A stretch of 52,330 bases of DNA from an uncultured Prevotella sp. (lineage in GTDB: Bacteria > Bacteroidota > Bacteroidia > Bacteroidales > Bacteroidaceae): positions 1-52,330 of the forward strand of contig OMXE01000018.1 of NCBI GenBank assembly GCA_900314935.1, written 5' to 3'. Position numbers and translations under genes: made by a program. This document shows, one piece after another, positions 32,091 to 41,399 of this stretch; position 1 is the stretch's first letter; every line of letters starts with the position of its first letter. The notes beneath the pieces are model-generated. The model ran no database searches, had not been told where the DNA came from, and worked only from the letters and a program-made list of their open reading frames with translations.

Positions 32091-34178
32091 ATGAGAACGA
32101 TTCGAACATTACTGTCGTTACTGCTGACAGTTGTTGCCGTTTCTTTGCAGGCACAGAACCCTGTGCAGTTCACGGTGAGTCTGAAACAGGTGTCGCCCAC
32201 CGAGGTGGATGTGGTGTTCACCGGAAAGATAGCACCTGGATGGCATGTGTATTCCACCGGACTGCCTGACGGAGGACCGATAACAGCCTCGCTGACCACT
32301 GAGGTGTGTGAGGGTGCCAAGGAGCAGGGAAAGCTGAAGGCGCAGGGCAAGGAGATCAGTAACTACGACAAGATGTTCGATATGAACGTGCGCTATTTCG
32401 AGAACGCTGTGACCTTCGTGCAGCGCTATCAGATTACGGGTAAGACCTATCATATCAAGGGGTTCCTGGAGTATGGGGCCTGTAACGACCAGAGCTGTCT
32501 GCCGCCCACAGAAGTGGAGTTCGACTACCAGGGAGAGGGGAAAGAGATGAAAGAGGAGATGAAAGAGGAAAAAGGAGAGATGAAAGATGAGAAAGGAGAT
32601 GTGGAAGATGATGAAGGGGAAGAGGTGAAAGCGGATAGTGTGGCTATTGTCCCCGCAATGGTACCGCTCGACTCTGCTGAAGTAAACAACCTCTGGAAGC
32701 CTGTCATCAAGGAACTGCAGACTTTTGGTGGCAATCAGCATCAGAGTCGTTCGTGGCTCTACATCTTCCTGATGGGCTTTCTCGGTGGCTTGATTGCTTT
32801 GTTCACTCCCTGTGTGTGGCCGATTATCCCCATGACCGTGAGTTTCTTCCTGAAAAGGGCTAAGGATGATAAGAAGAAAGGTATCAAGGATGCTATTACC
32901 TACGGTATCTCTATCGTGGTGATCTACCTGACCTTAGGACTGGCTATCACGGCTCTCTTCGGCGCCAGTGCGTTGAATGCCCTCTCCACGAATGCCGTAT
33001 TCAACATCTTCTTCTGTGTGCTGCTTATCGTGTTCGCCCTAAGCTTCTTCGGCTGGTTCGAGATTACCCTCCCGTCATCGTGGACGAACAAGGTGGACAG
33101 TAAGGCCAGCAGTACCAGCGGACTCCTTTCCATCTTCCTCATGGCCTTTACGTTGGTGTTGGTGAGCTTCTCGTGTACGGGTCCTATTATCGGTTTCCTG
33201 TTGGTGGAGCTTACCACAGCCAGTAATATTCTCGGTCCTGCCATCGGGATGTTCGGCTTCGCCCTTGCGCTGGCATTGCCCTTCACCCTTTTCGCCCTCT
33301 TCCCCACTTGGCTGAAGAAAGCACCGAAGTCGGGCGGCTGGATGAATATCATCAAGGTGACATTGGGCTTCATCGAGCTGGCCTTCGCCCTGAAGTTCTT
33401 CTCCGTGGCTGATCTGGCCTACGGATGGCGATTACTTGACAGGGAAGTGTTCCTTTGTCTGTGGATCGTCATCTTTGGTGCATTAGGACTCTACCTGATC
33501 GGTAAGCTGAAGTTCCAGAGTGATTGGGAAGGAGGGGATATCAACAAGCCCATGCCCGTGGTGTGTATCATGCTCGGATTGGTGTCACTGGCCTTTGCCC
33601 TCTATATGGTACCAGGCTTATGGGGTGCTCCCTGCAAGGCGGTCAGCGCCTTTGCTCCTCCCATGAGCACACAGGATTTCAATCTCTATCAGGCTCATGA
33701 GGTACGGGCAAAGTATATGAACTACGAGGAAGGTATGACTGCCGCAAAGGCACAAGGAAAGCCCGTGCTGATTGATTTCACGGGCTATGGATGCGTGAAC
33801 TGTAGAAAGATGGAAGCGGCGGTATGGACCGATCCTGATGTGGCCCGTATATTGAACAACGACTACATCCTGATCTCCCTCTTTGTGGATGATAAGACGC
33901 CGTTACCGGAGCATATACAGGTGACTGAAGAGAATGGACAACAGCGCACATTGCGTACCGTTGGTGACAAGTGGAGCTATCTGCAACGCTCGAAGTTCGG
34001 TACCAATGCGCAGCCGTTCTATGTAGCCGTCAATCCGGATGGTTATCCGCTGACTGCCCCCGCCGTCTATGACGAGAATATTTCAAAGTATCTGGATTTC
34101 CTGAAGGAAGGGTTAAAGAATTACAATTCCGCAAACGCGGCAGCTTCTGCGGCAGCGATGATATCCTCGCGCGACTGA
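32091..34178 (+). CDS. dsbD: Thiol:disulfide interchange protein DsbD
   Basis: 695 residues from ATG 32091. A signal peptide precedes an N-terminal DsbD-alpha domain (~20-150), then a Lys/Glu-rich linker at ~150-180 of repeated MKEE/MKDE units, eight membrane segments from ~220 with FTPCVWPIIPM and SFSCTGPIIG, and a C-terminal thioredoxin domain with Cys568-Val-Asn-Cys571. It carries electrons from cytoplasmic thioredoxin to periplasmic partners. Its last 58 bases overlap rnc on the other strand. Confidence 0.95.
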   Translation: MRTIRTLLSLLLTVVAVSLQAQNPVQFTVSLKQVSPTEVDVVFTGKIAPGWHVYSTGLPDGGPITASLTTEVCEGAKEQGKLKAQGKEISNYDKMFDMNVRYFENAVTFVQRYQITGKTYHIKGFLEYGACNDQSCLPPTEVEFDYQGEGKEMKEEMKEEKGEMKDEKGDVEDDEGEEVKADSVAIVPAMVPLDSAEVNNLWKPVIKELQTFGGNQHQSRSWLYIFLMGFLGGLIALFTPCVWPIIPMTVSFFLKRAKDDKKKGIKDAITYGISIVVIYLTLGLAITALFGASALNALSTNAVFNIFFCVLLIVFALSFFGWFEITLPSSWTNKVDSKASSTSGLLSIFLMAFTLVLVSFSCTGPIIGFLLVELTTASNILGPAIGMFGFALALALPFTLFALFPTWLKKAPKSGGWMNIIKVTLGFIELAFALKFFSVADLAYGWRLLDREVFLCLWIVIFGALGLYLIGKLKFQSDWEGGDINKPMPVVCIMLGLVSLAFALYMVPGLWGAPCKAVSAFAPPMSTQDFNLYQAHEVRAKYMNYEEGMTAAKAQGKPVLIDFTGYGCVNCRKMEAAVWTDPDVARILNNDYILISLFVDDKTPLPEHIQVTEENGQQRTLRTVGDKWSYLQRSKFGTNAQPFYVAVNPDGYPLTAPAVYDENISKYLDFLKEGLKNYNSANAAASAAAMISSRD

Positions 34179-35173
34179 GCGGCGGCGGAGATATCCGAGA
34201 GGTCGAACTCATCGGCAGACACCTTCGACTGCTTCTGCGACTTCTCCTCTTGTTCCTTTTCTACAGGTACCACCTCGTCAGACCCGTCAAAGCGCTCCAG
34301 TCGCTCCACCTCCTGACCTTTCCTCACTTCCTCTGAAGGGAACGGTACCTCTTCCTTGGTCTCAGGCACAGCGGTAGTAGGCATCTCCTCCATCTTGGTG
34401 CGTGAAGCCTTGGCGGCAAACACCGCATCGATGAACTGCGGCTCCTTGCGCAGACGCTGCAAGGTAAGCTTACTGGCCATCTGCTGCGATTCCTTCTTGC
34501 TATAACCCTCGCCCTTCTCGCCATCAAGACCTTCGATGGCTACCTGGTAGATGAATTTCGAATTACCCTTCTGATCCTTCTCCTCAGACACCAACTTGAA
34601 GTCGATCTTCACGCGGTTCTTCTGACTCCATTCAATGAGTTTCGACTTGAAGTTGACTTCCTTGTAGGCCACCTTGTCCAGGTTCAGCAGTTCCTTCAGG
34701 ATACGCTTCTCCATGAACCGCATGCAAGCACCGTATCCCCTGTCGAGATAGATGGCGCCCACCAGGGCCTCGAACGCATTTCCTCCCATATAGCTGTTAT
34801 GAGAGGAAGAGTGTCCATTGGACTTAATCAAGTTGATGATACCCATCTCCTGAGCCAACCGTCCCAGCGTTTCACGTTGCACGATCTTCGAGCGCGTATT
34901 CGTGAGGAAGCCCTCACGCTTGCCTTCGAAATGGCGATAGACAATATCACCCACCACGGCATCGAGCACAGCATCACCCAGGAACTCCAACCGTTCGTTG
35001 TTCATGGGCTTGCCCTTCTCGTTACGCTTGGCCATGCTCTTGTGAAGCAAGGCCTGCTTGTAGTAAGAGATGTTACGGGGGTAGAATCCGATGATTTCGT
35101 ATAAAGACGAATAAAGCTCCTTCTCCTTGCGGAAAGGGAGCTTTATTCTATCTATCAAGTCATTAATCTGCAT
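34121..35173 (-). CDS. rnc: Ribonuclease III
   Basis: 350 residues. The signature NERLEFLGDAVLDAVVGD (near residue 60) holds the metal-binding acidic residues; a dsRNA-binding domain lies at ~175-245 (FKSKLIEWSQKN ... MASKLTLQRLRKEP). The last ~100 residues are an acidic/Ala-rich tail absent from typical RNase III and end inside the antisense dsbD end. The start overlaps the fabF stop by 11 bases, giving acpP-fabF-rnc. Confidence 0.96.
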   Translation of the reverse strand: MQINDLIDRIKLPFRKEKELYSSLYEIIGFYPRNISYYKQALLHKSMAKRNEKGKPMNNERLEFLGDAVLDAVVGDIVYRHFEGKREGFLTNTRSKIVQRETLGRLAQEMGIINLIKSNGHSSSHNSYMGGNAFEALVGAIYLDRGYGACMRFMEKRILKELLNLDKVAYKEVNFKSKLIEWSQKNRVKIDFKLVSEEKDQKGNSKFIYQVAIEGLDGEKGEGYSKKESQQMASKLTLQRLRKEPQFIDAVFAAKASRTKMEEMPTTAVPETKEEVPFPSEEVRKGQEVERLERFDGSDEVVPVEKEQEEKSQKQSKVSADEFDLSDISAAAQSREDIIAAAEAAAFAEL

Positions 35174-36425
35174 ATTTCTTGAAGATTACGCAAGCATTAT
35201 GTCCGCCGAAACCGAACGTATTGCTCATGGCGGCACGCACCTCGCGCTTCTGCGCCTTGTTGAAGGTGAAGTTCAAGTTATAGTCGATCTCCTCGTCCTG
35301 ATCGTCATCAGCATGGTTGATGGTGGGTGGAACGATGTCGTTCTGCACACTGAGAACGGCAATCATGGCCTCCACGGCACCTGCAGCACCCAGCAAATGA
35401 CCGGTCATCGACTTAGTTGAAGAGATGTTCAACTTGTAGGCAGCATCGCCGAATACCTCCTTGATGGCCTTGGCCTCAGAGATATCACCCACATGGGTGG
35501 AAGTGCCATGTACATTGATATAGTCGATATCCTCAGGTTTCATCTGAGCATCCTCCAGGGCAGCCTTCATCACGAGCTTGGCACCCAGACCTTCAGGATG
35601 TGAGGCGGTGATATGATAAGCATCAGCGCTCATACCCTCACCGATCATCTCAGCATAGATCCTTGCACCGCGGGCCTTGGCATGCTCCAGCTCTTCGAGA
35701 ATCAAGCATCCGGCACCCTCAGCCATGACGAAGCCGTCACGACTGGCGCTGAAGGGACGACTGGCCTTTTCGGGCTCGTCATTACGAGTTGACAGGGCTT
35801 TCATGGCATTGAAGCCACCTACACCGCACATACAGATTGCGCTCTCTGCACCACCTGCCACGATGACGTTTGCCTTTCCCAGACGAATCTGGTTGAAGGC
35901 GTCGGCCAGCGCATTGCTGGATGAAGCACAGGCACTTGTCGTGGTGTAGTTAGGACCATGGAAGCCGAAATGAATACTGATATGTCCTGCAGCGATATCG
36001 CTGATCATCTTCGGAATGAAGAACGGACTGAATTTCGGTCCTTGGTCGATATGCTGACCGTAATATACCACTTCATCCTCGAATGTGCGGATACCACCAA
36101 TACCAACGCCATAAATCACGCCGATACGGTTCTTATCCTCTGTTTCCAGATCCAAGCCACTGTCCTTTACACCCTGAATGGCACTGATCATGGCCAGCTG
36201 CGTGTAACGGTCGAGCTTGCGGGCTTCCTTACGGTCAATATACTCGTTGATATCCAGGTCCTTTACCTCACAGGCAAAATGTGTCTTGCACAAAGAGGTA
36301 TCGAACTGCGTAATAGGGGCAGCACCGCTCACACCAGCCAACAGGTTCTTCCAAGTCTCCTCGGGAGAATGACCTACAGGTGTAACGGCACCGAGTCCTG
36401 TTACAACTACTCTTTTTAATTCCAT
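35163..36425 (-). CDS. fabF: 3-oxoacyl-ACP synthase II
   Basis: 420 residues from ATG 36425. Start MELKRVVVTGLGAVTPVG; active-site Cys in TTSACASSSNA (about residue 164), catalytic His in NVHGTSTHVGD and the second His in GHLLGAAGAVE. It elongates acyl-ACP in fatty acid synthesis. The longer upstream start falls in the word-repeat hairpin and is rejected. Confidence 0.97.
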   Translation of the reverse strand: MELKRVVVTGLGAVTPVGHSPEETWKNLLAGVSGAAPITQFDTSLCKTHFACEVKDLDINEYIDRKEARKLDRYTQLAMISAIQGVKDSGLDLETEDKNRIGVIYGVGIGGIRTFEDEVVYYGQHIDQGPKFSPFFIPKMISDIAAGHISIHFGFHGPNYTTTSACASSSNALADAFNQIRLGKANVIVAGGAESAICMCGVGGFNAMKALSTRNDEPEKASRPFSASRDGFVMAEGAGCLILEELEHAKARGARIYAEMIGEGMSADAYHITASHPEGLGAKLVMKAALEDAQMKPEDIDYINVHGTSTHVGDISEAKAIKEVFGDAAYKLNISSTKSMTGHLLGAAGAVEAMIAVLSVQNDIVPPTINHADDDQDEEIDYNLNFTFNKAQKREVRAAMSNTFGFGGHNACVIFKKYAD

Positions 36426-36440
36426 AATAATAAGGGTATG

Positions 36441-36532
36441 TGAAAAGTGAAAAGTGAAAAATTTGCTACCGCTCACCTAAGTGAAAACATACGGATTCAG
36501 CAAATTCTTCACTCTTCACTTTTACTTTTTAC
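36441..36532. repeat. GTGAAAA word repeats forming an inverted repeat
   Basis: Left arm (36441-36467) has three GTGAAAA units ending AATTTGCT; right arm (36499-36532) starts AGCAAATT and continues with TTCACT/TTTTAC words. The arms pair over more than 20 bases with few mismatches, between acpP and fabF. Confidence 0.7.
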
Positions 36533-36533
36533 T

Positions 36534-36770
36534 TTATTTTGCGGCCTCCTCGATATACTTGATGGCATCGCCAACAGTACCGATGGTCTCAGCTTTATCG
36601 TCGGGGATGGAAATGTTGAACTCCTTCTCAAACTCCATGATCAGCTCAACGGTATCCAAAGAATCTGCGCCCAGATCGTTAGTGAAACTTGCTTCCGGCT
36701 TTACCTCTGCCTCATCAACACCAAGTTTATCAACGATAATAGCCTTTACTTTGCTTTCAATTTCTGACAT
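36534..36770 (-). CDS. acpP: Acyl carrier protein
   Basis: 78 residues, the standard size. [20 protein letters not shown] and [13 protein letters not shown], with Ser37 as the phosphopantetheine site. It carries acyl chains for FabF, encoded next. Confidence 0.98.
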   Translation of the reverse strand: MSEIESKVKAIIVDKLGVDEAEVKPEASFTNDLGADSLDTVELIMEFEKEFNISIPDDKAETIGTVGDAIKYIEEAAK

Positions 36771-36823
36771 AATTGTACTTTTTTAATTGTTAATAAAATC
36801 TTTCTTCTTTGAAAATTCGGGTG

Positions 36824-36855
36824 CAAAGGAACAAATTTTTATTCATGTATGCAAA
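36824..36855 (-). promoter_or_regulatory. acpP promoter
   Basis: Minus strand TTTG (36855-36852), 20 bases, TTCCTTTG (36831-36824): one mismatch to the consensus, 54 bases ahead of acpP. Confidence 0.65.
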
Positions 36856-36950
36856 TATTTTACCGAAAAAAGCACCCTTGTTTGCACACAACACTATCAT
36901 TTGTGCAAAAAATCAGTCGTATTTTTACGTTTTTTAGCATTTGGTAACGC

Positions 36951-38147
36951 TCACACCACCATTTTTGTCACCAAAACCAAGTGTCTATCTTCCTCTGTAG
37001 TAGTGCCGAAAAGATAAATATCGCCCCCATCGGCAAGCTTCAATCGTTTACGTAACTCATCTGCCTTGAGCGGGAAATTCCTGACGGCCACATTGGCCTT
37101 TTTGATGTCCTGAAGAACGGTCTTCAGTTCCCGTTTATTCATAGCTGAGACAGCCATGATGCGGAATATCCTGCCGGGGAATTGTTCGATGAGGGTATCG
37201 CTCACAAACAAATGACTGTTCCTGGCTATGGCCTGCACCTCATACCGGGTGGCACAAGCGCCAAAGCAGCCTACCTTCATCATCGAGGCGTTCGGCTCAT
37301 AGAGAAACATCCCTTGCTCTATCCGTTCCGCTATGCGCACACCCTCGTTCATCTCATCCATACTGCAAGTGAATACTTGCTCATCGTTTACACAGTAGAT
37401 GGTTAACGGACGTTCATCAGGATGCTCATGACCATTTCCTTCCATCACCAGCAGCAGCTCCTTGCATTCGTTTCCCACAGAGACAACATGTACCTCAGTA
37501 ACCTTCTGCAAATCATTCACCGCCTTGTGCCAGTCGAGCATGGGCGACAGCTTCACCACCACCCATCGCGCCTTTTGCAACAGTTCCTCCTTGATCTCCA
37601 GGAGATTCGGCGTACAGTCGGTTATATCATAGGTACGTGCCCCATGGGCATCCCTTCTTGCAGGATCCAAGTAGATCAAGTCCGCCTGTCCCATGCGATG
37701 CAGATAGGCCACACCGTCGTCATGAACCACTTCCGACTGTCCAAGCCCTAACCTGTTGATATTCTCCTGTGCAATCTTGCATAAATGTTCCTGCTGCTCC
37801 ACATACACAGCCTCATCGAAGAGAGGAGAGAGAAACGAGAAGTCAACCCCGAAGCCACCCGTCAGGTCTGCCATGTTACCGCCCTTATCCCCTTTCAGCA
37901 ACCGCTGTACCAGCGCCGCCTTATACCTGGCCATCTGCTCACTCGAGCACTGCTCCATCGAAAGACGGGGCGGGTAGATCATACCCTCAATGGCAGTCCA
38001 CGAAGGAATCTTCTTCCTGGCCGTCTGCCACCCAGCAATCTGATCGAGCGCATAAGGCAGGTCCACCTGCGGAAAGCGGGCCCCTTGCAGCGCCAGCTTT
38101 CGCACATCCTCCTCACGGTACTTATGGATAAACTCTTGGGTGGTCAT
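36951..38147 (-). CDS. SAM-dependent methyltransferase with THUMP-like domain
   Basis: 398 residues. SAM-binding motif MADLTGGFGVDFSFL near 90-104 and YLDPARRDAHGARTYDI near 158, then a C-terminal THUMP-like domain (MKVGCFGACATRYEVQAIA ... ANVAVRNFPLKADELRKRL). The family is thought to methylate structured RNA; the target is unknown. It follows the prolyl oligopeptidase start region on the other side by 11 bases. Confidence 0.85.
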   Translation of the reverse strand: MTTQEFIHKYREEDVRKLALQGARFPQVDLPYALDQIAGWQTARKKIPSWTAIEGMIYPPRLSMEQCSSEQMARYKAALVQRLLKGDKGGNMADLTGGFGVDFSFLSPLFDEAVYVEQQEHLCKIAQENINRLGLGQSEVVHDDGVAYLHRMGQADLIYLDPARRDAHGARTYDITDCTPNLLEIKEELLQKARWVVVKLSPMLDWHKAVNDLQKVTEVHVVSVGNECKELLLVMEGNGHEHPDERPLTIYCVNDEQVFTCSMDEMNEGVRIAERIEQGMFLYEPNASMMKVGCFGACATRYEVQAIARNSHLFVSDTLIEQFPGRIFRIMAVSAMNKRELKTVLQDIKKANVAVRNFPLKADELRKRLKLADGGDIYLFGTTTEEDRHLVLVTKMVV

Positions 38148-38158
38148 CAGATGACGGT

Positions 38159-40264
38159 CTATTTACACTTCATTCCCAAGTGGTACATGATAAAGCCGTA
38201 GATGTCGGCCTGCTCCTCGATCACCTTGCTCATCGGCTTTCCACCTCCATGACCAGCCTTACTGTCGATGCGTATCAACACCGGGTTGTCACCTTGATGA
38301 CACTCCTGTAGGGTGGCAGCGAACTTAAACGAGTGGGCAGGTACAACACGATCGTCATGATCAGCCGTAGTGACCAACGTGGCAGGATAGGCAGTGCCTG
38401 GTTTCAGGTTATGCAGCGGCGAGTAGGCCCGCAGGTACTCGAACATCTCACGGGAATCTTCCGAAGTGCCATAATCACTTGCCCAGTTCCAGCCGATGGT
38501 GAACTTATGATAGCGGAGCATATCCATAACACCCACCTGCGGAATGGCTACACGGAAGAGGTCGGGCCGTTGTGTCATACAGGCACCCACAAGCAGTCCG
38601 CCATTGGAACCACCCACGATGGCGATCTTCTCTTTTGAAGTGTATTTCTCGGCAATGAGGTATTCGGCAGCACCGATGAAATCGTCGAAAACGTTCTGTT
38701 TCTGCATCTTCGTTCCTGCCAGATGCCATTCCTCACCATATTCACTTCCACCACGCAGGTTCACCTGTACATAGATGCCACCGTTTTCCAGGAAGGGGAT
38801 GCGCATGGATGAGAAGCTGGGCGGCAGGGAGATATTAAAGCCGCCGTAGCCATAGAGATACACGGGGTTCTTACCGTTGCGTTTCAGTCCTTTCTTATAG
38901 GTCAGGAACATCGGGATGCGCGTGCCGTCCTTACTCTTGAAGAACAACTGATGACTCTCGTAAGCATCCAGGTTGAAGTTCACCTTCGGGGCCTTGTACA
39001 ACGTACTCTCGTTCTTGTCTATATCATACTGATAGATCGTTCCGGGAACCGTGAAAGAGGTAAAGGTATAGAAACACTCCTTCAGCTCCTTCCTGCCGCT
39101 GAAGCCCACACTACCTACCGAAGGGAGCGTGATCTCATGGAGCTGCTTACCGTCAAGATTGTAAACAAAGGCATGGTTGAAAGCATCCATACTGTAGGTG
39201 AGCACCATTTTCCCGTTTACCATAGTAACATCTTCCAGCACATTCTCCTGCTCAGGCACCAGCTCTTTCCAGTCGTTCAGTCCCGGATTACCTATCTCTG
39301 CCACCATGATACGGTTTTTCGGTGCTCCGTAATTGGTGTGCAGGTAGATCTTATTACCGATGACATCTATCGGAGAATACTGGTAATCCATATTTGAGGT
39401 CATCTGGATGAACTGGGAGTTAGGAATGCGGAGATCGCGAACATACAGGTTATTACCTGCCCCCGCCCCACTCTCATAGAGGAACATCACGGTCTCTTCG
39501 CGGTTGACGCTCACGCTGTAGAACTGTTTAGGAAAGACGGGATTCTGGTAGAACAGCACATCCTCGCTCTGTGGGGTGCCCATCTGGTGATAGTAGATCT
39601 TCTGCGCCTCGTTGACGTTGGAGAACTCCTTTCCTTGGGTAGGAGCATCATAGGCACTATAGTAGAATCCGTCACCCTGCCAGGCAGCACCTGAGAACTT
39701 CGCCCATTCAATATGGTCGGGCAACAGCTCCCCTGTCTTGGCATCCAAGACAAAGAACTCCTGCCAGTCGCTACCGCTACGTGAGATGGCGTAAGCAGCA
39801 TATTTGCCGTTATTTGAGAAATACACTCCCTTCAGTGCCACGGTACCGTCGCTGCTGAGCTTATTGGGATCCAGGAACACCCTGGGAGTACCGCCCAGCT
39901 CGTCCATGACATAGATCACACTTTGGTTCTGTAAGCCGTCATTCTTGGAGAAATACCATTTCCCCTTATGTTCCGACGGCGCACTGATCTTCTCATAGTT
40001 AGCCGCAGCCTTCAGTCTTTCCTTCAGCTTGACACGCTGGGGAATCTTGTTCAGGTAGGCGGAAGTAACCTTGTTCTCTGCCTCCACCCATGCAGCCGTC
40101 TCCGCACTGGTATCGTTTTCCAGCCATCGGTACGGATCAGCCACCTTCACGCCGAAATAGTCATCTACCGTACCGTCTTTCATGGTTTTCGGGTACGTAA
40201 TCTTCTGGGCATTCATACTCGCGGATATAGTCATTGCCATTAATAAAATACTGATTCTTCTCAT
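38159..40264 (-). CDS. Exported prolyl oligopeptidase (family S9A)
   Basis: 701 residues. Signal peptide to about residue 19, beta-propeller domain from FGVKVADPYRWLENDTSAE to ~420, then the alpha/beta hydrolase with Ser near 553 in IVGGSNGGLLVG, Asp in TTADHDDRVVP and His in SKAGHGGGKP: a complete triad. It cleaves after proline in short peptides, here in the periplasm. Confidence 0.95.
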   Translation of the reverse strand: MRRISILLMAMTISASMNAQKITYPKTMKDGTVDDYFGVKVADPYRWLENDTSAETAAWVEAENKVTSAYLNKIPQRVKLKERLKAAANYEKISAPSEHKGKWYFSKNDGLQNQSVIYVMDELGGTPRVFLDPNKLSSDGTVALKGVYFSNNGKYAAYAISRSGSDWQEFFVLDAKTGELLPDHIEWAKFSGAAWQGDGFYYSAYDAPTQGKEFSNVNEAQKIYYHQMGTPQSEDVLFYQNPVFPKQFYSVSVNREETVMFLYESGAGAGNNLYVRDLRIPNSQFIQMTSNMDYQYSPIDVIGNKIYLHTNYGAPKNRIMVAEIGNPGLNDWKELVPEQENVLEDVTMVNGKMVLTYSMDAFNHAFVYNLDGKQLHEITLPSVGSVGFSGRKELKECFYTFTSFTVPGTIYQYDIDKNESTLYKAPKVNFNLDAYESHQLFFKSKDGTRIPMFLTYKKGLKRNGKNPVYLYGYGGFNISLPPSFSSMRIPFLENGGIYVQVNLRGGSEYGEEWHLAGTKMQKQNVFDDFIGAAEYLIAEKYTSKEKIAIVGGSNGGLLVGACMTQRPDLFRVAIPQVGVMDMLRYHKFTIGWNWASDYGTSEDSREMFEYLRAYSPLHNLKPGTAYPATLVTTADHDDRVVPAHSFKFAATLQECHQGDNPVLIRIDSKAGHGGGKPMSKVIEEQADIYGFIMYHLGMKCK

Positions 40265-40310
40265 CGCTTACTGCAAATTTTGGTTTCGTGTAACATCTAT
40301 TTACATGGTG

Positions 40311-40341
40311 CAAAATTACAAAAAGATGCGTGCAAAACAAA
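40311..40341 (-). promoter_or_regulatory. Promoter of the prolyl oligopeptidase gene
   Basis: Minus strand TTTG, 19 bases, TAATTTTG (40318-40311), about 47 bases before the start codon. Confidence 0.6.
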
Positions 40342-40380
40342 ACAAATACCGTCAAAACGTACCGCAGTATGATTTTTTTT

Positions 40381-40477
40381 ATTACCTTTGGCTTCGCCGA
40401 AGATACTCCCGCTCGACAAAACCAAAGAAAAAACCCCATTTTTCCTTTGGTTTTATGCTCGCTTATTCGTATCTTTG
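40381..40477 (+). repeat. Promoter-bearing repeat, copy 4
   Basis: TACCTTTG (40383-40390), GGCTTCGCCGAAGATACTC, arms with ACCAAAG and CTTTGGT, then TTTG + 20 + TATCTTTG (40470-40477). It leads into the gene at 40,526. Confidence 0.8.
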
Positions 40478-40525
40478 TCCCCGGAAATCATTACCGACTG
40501 ATTACTTAACCGTTTAAAAGGGAAG

Positions 40526-41272
40526 ATGAAAGAGTATATCAAAAAGCTTCAGGAATTGCTGAAGCAGGTTAACAAGAAGCATTTAATTGCTGCAGCCGCA
40601 GCAGTGGTGATATTCATCCTAGGCTTCATCTCCGGATGTAGCTGCTCGGGAAGAGGTGGGGCATTTGGAGGAAAGAACTTAGGCGTAAGCGAAGCCCTCG
40701 ACAGCTTTGCACAGGTCATCCCTGAAGGCTCGCAGATTGTGGCCCGCTTCACCGATAACCGCCACTCTTTGTTCTACCTGAACAGCGGTCGTTTGATGCG
40801 TTTCAATGCCAAGTCGAAGATGCTCGAGGAGGTGATTCCTTACGAGATCAACAAGGAGGCCCGCGTATATTATAATGAAAAAGATGATGTGCAAGGTATC
40901 CTGAGTGCACAGCTGTCAGACGATGAGCAGTTTATCATCATCACGGCAGTAACCGACAAGAAGGAGGATGACGATGAAGAGGTGGCGACGGCTACATATA
41001 AGCTGAACACCTCGAGCATGAACCTGCTGCCCTTCACCCCACCGCCAGCAAAGGCTGCGCCTGTGAAGAAAGACTCGGTACGACGAAGTGCAGCACCTGT
41101 AAAGCAGCAGCAAGCCATTCCTATGGAGGATCTGCCCGAGGTGGGCGATATTGTCCAACCAGAGGACAATACCCCCAAGCCTGCTGCAGAACCTAAGCCA
41201 GCACCTGCTCCTCAGCCCGAGGAGAAGCCTGCTCCCCGCGGACAGGAAACAGTCATCGTGCCAGCGCAATAG
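40526..41272 (+). CDS. Membrane-anchored Pro/Ala-rich hypothetical protein
   Basis: 248 residues. A basic N-terminus (MKEYIKKLQELLKQVNKKH), one hydrophobic segment (residues 20-37) ending ISGC, which could be a lipobox, then a globular part (residues 55-170, GSQIVARFTDNRHSLFYL) and a disordered Pro/Ala/Lys-rich tail (KPAAEPKPAPAPQPEEKPAP). I recognise no family. It is a single-gene unit between a promoter repeat and a long hairpin. Confidence 0.7.
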   Translation: MKEYIKKLQELLKQVNKKHLIAAAAAVVIFILGFISGCSCSGRGGAFGGKNLGVSEALDSFAQVIPEGSQIVARFTDNRHSLFYLNSGRLMRFNAKSKMLEEVIPYEINKEARVYYNEKDDVQGILSAQLSDDEQFIIITAVTDKKEDDDEEVATATYKLNTSSMNLLPFTPPPAKAAPVKKDSVRRSAAPVKQQQAIPMEDLPEVGDIVQPEDNTPKPAAEPKPAPAPQPEEKPAPRGQETVIVPAQ

Positions 41273-41276
41273 TTTG

Positions 41277-41399
41277 AATTGTGGAATGTGGAGTGTGGAA
41301 TGTGGAGTGAGAATAGTACTGAGATAAAGTATTCATAACTAAACCACTTGTACTTGAAGCATATCTCACTCCACATTCCATACTCCACATTCCACAATT
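41277..41399. repeat. 36-bp inverted repeat of GGAATGTGGAGTGT words
   Basis: Left arm 41277-41312 and right arm 41364-41399 are complementary at 35 of 36 positions, around a 51-base loop. Each arm is itself two GTGGAATGTGGAGT units. It lies between two convergent stop codons and could end transcription from both sides. Confidence 0.85.
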
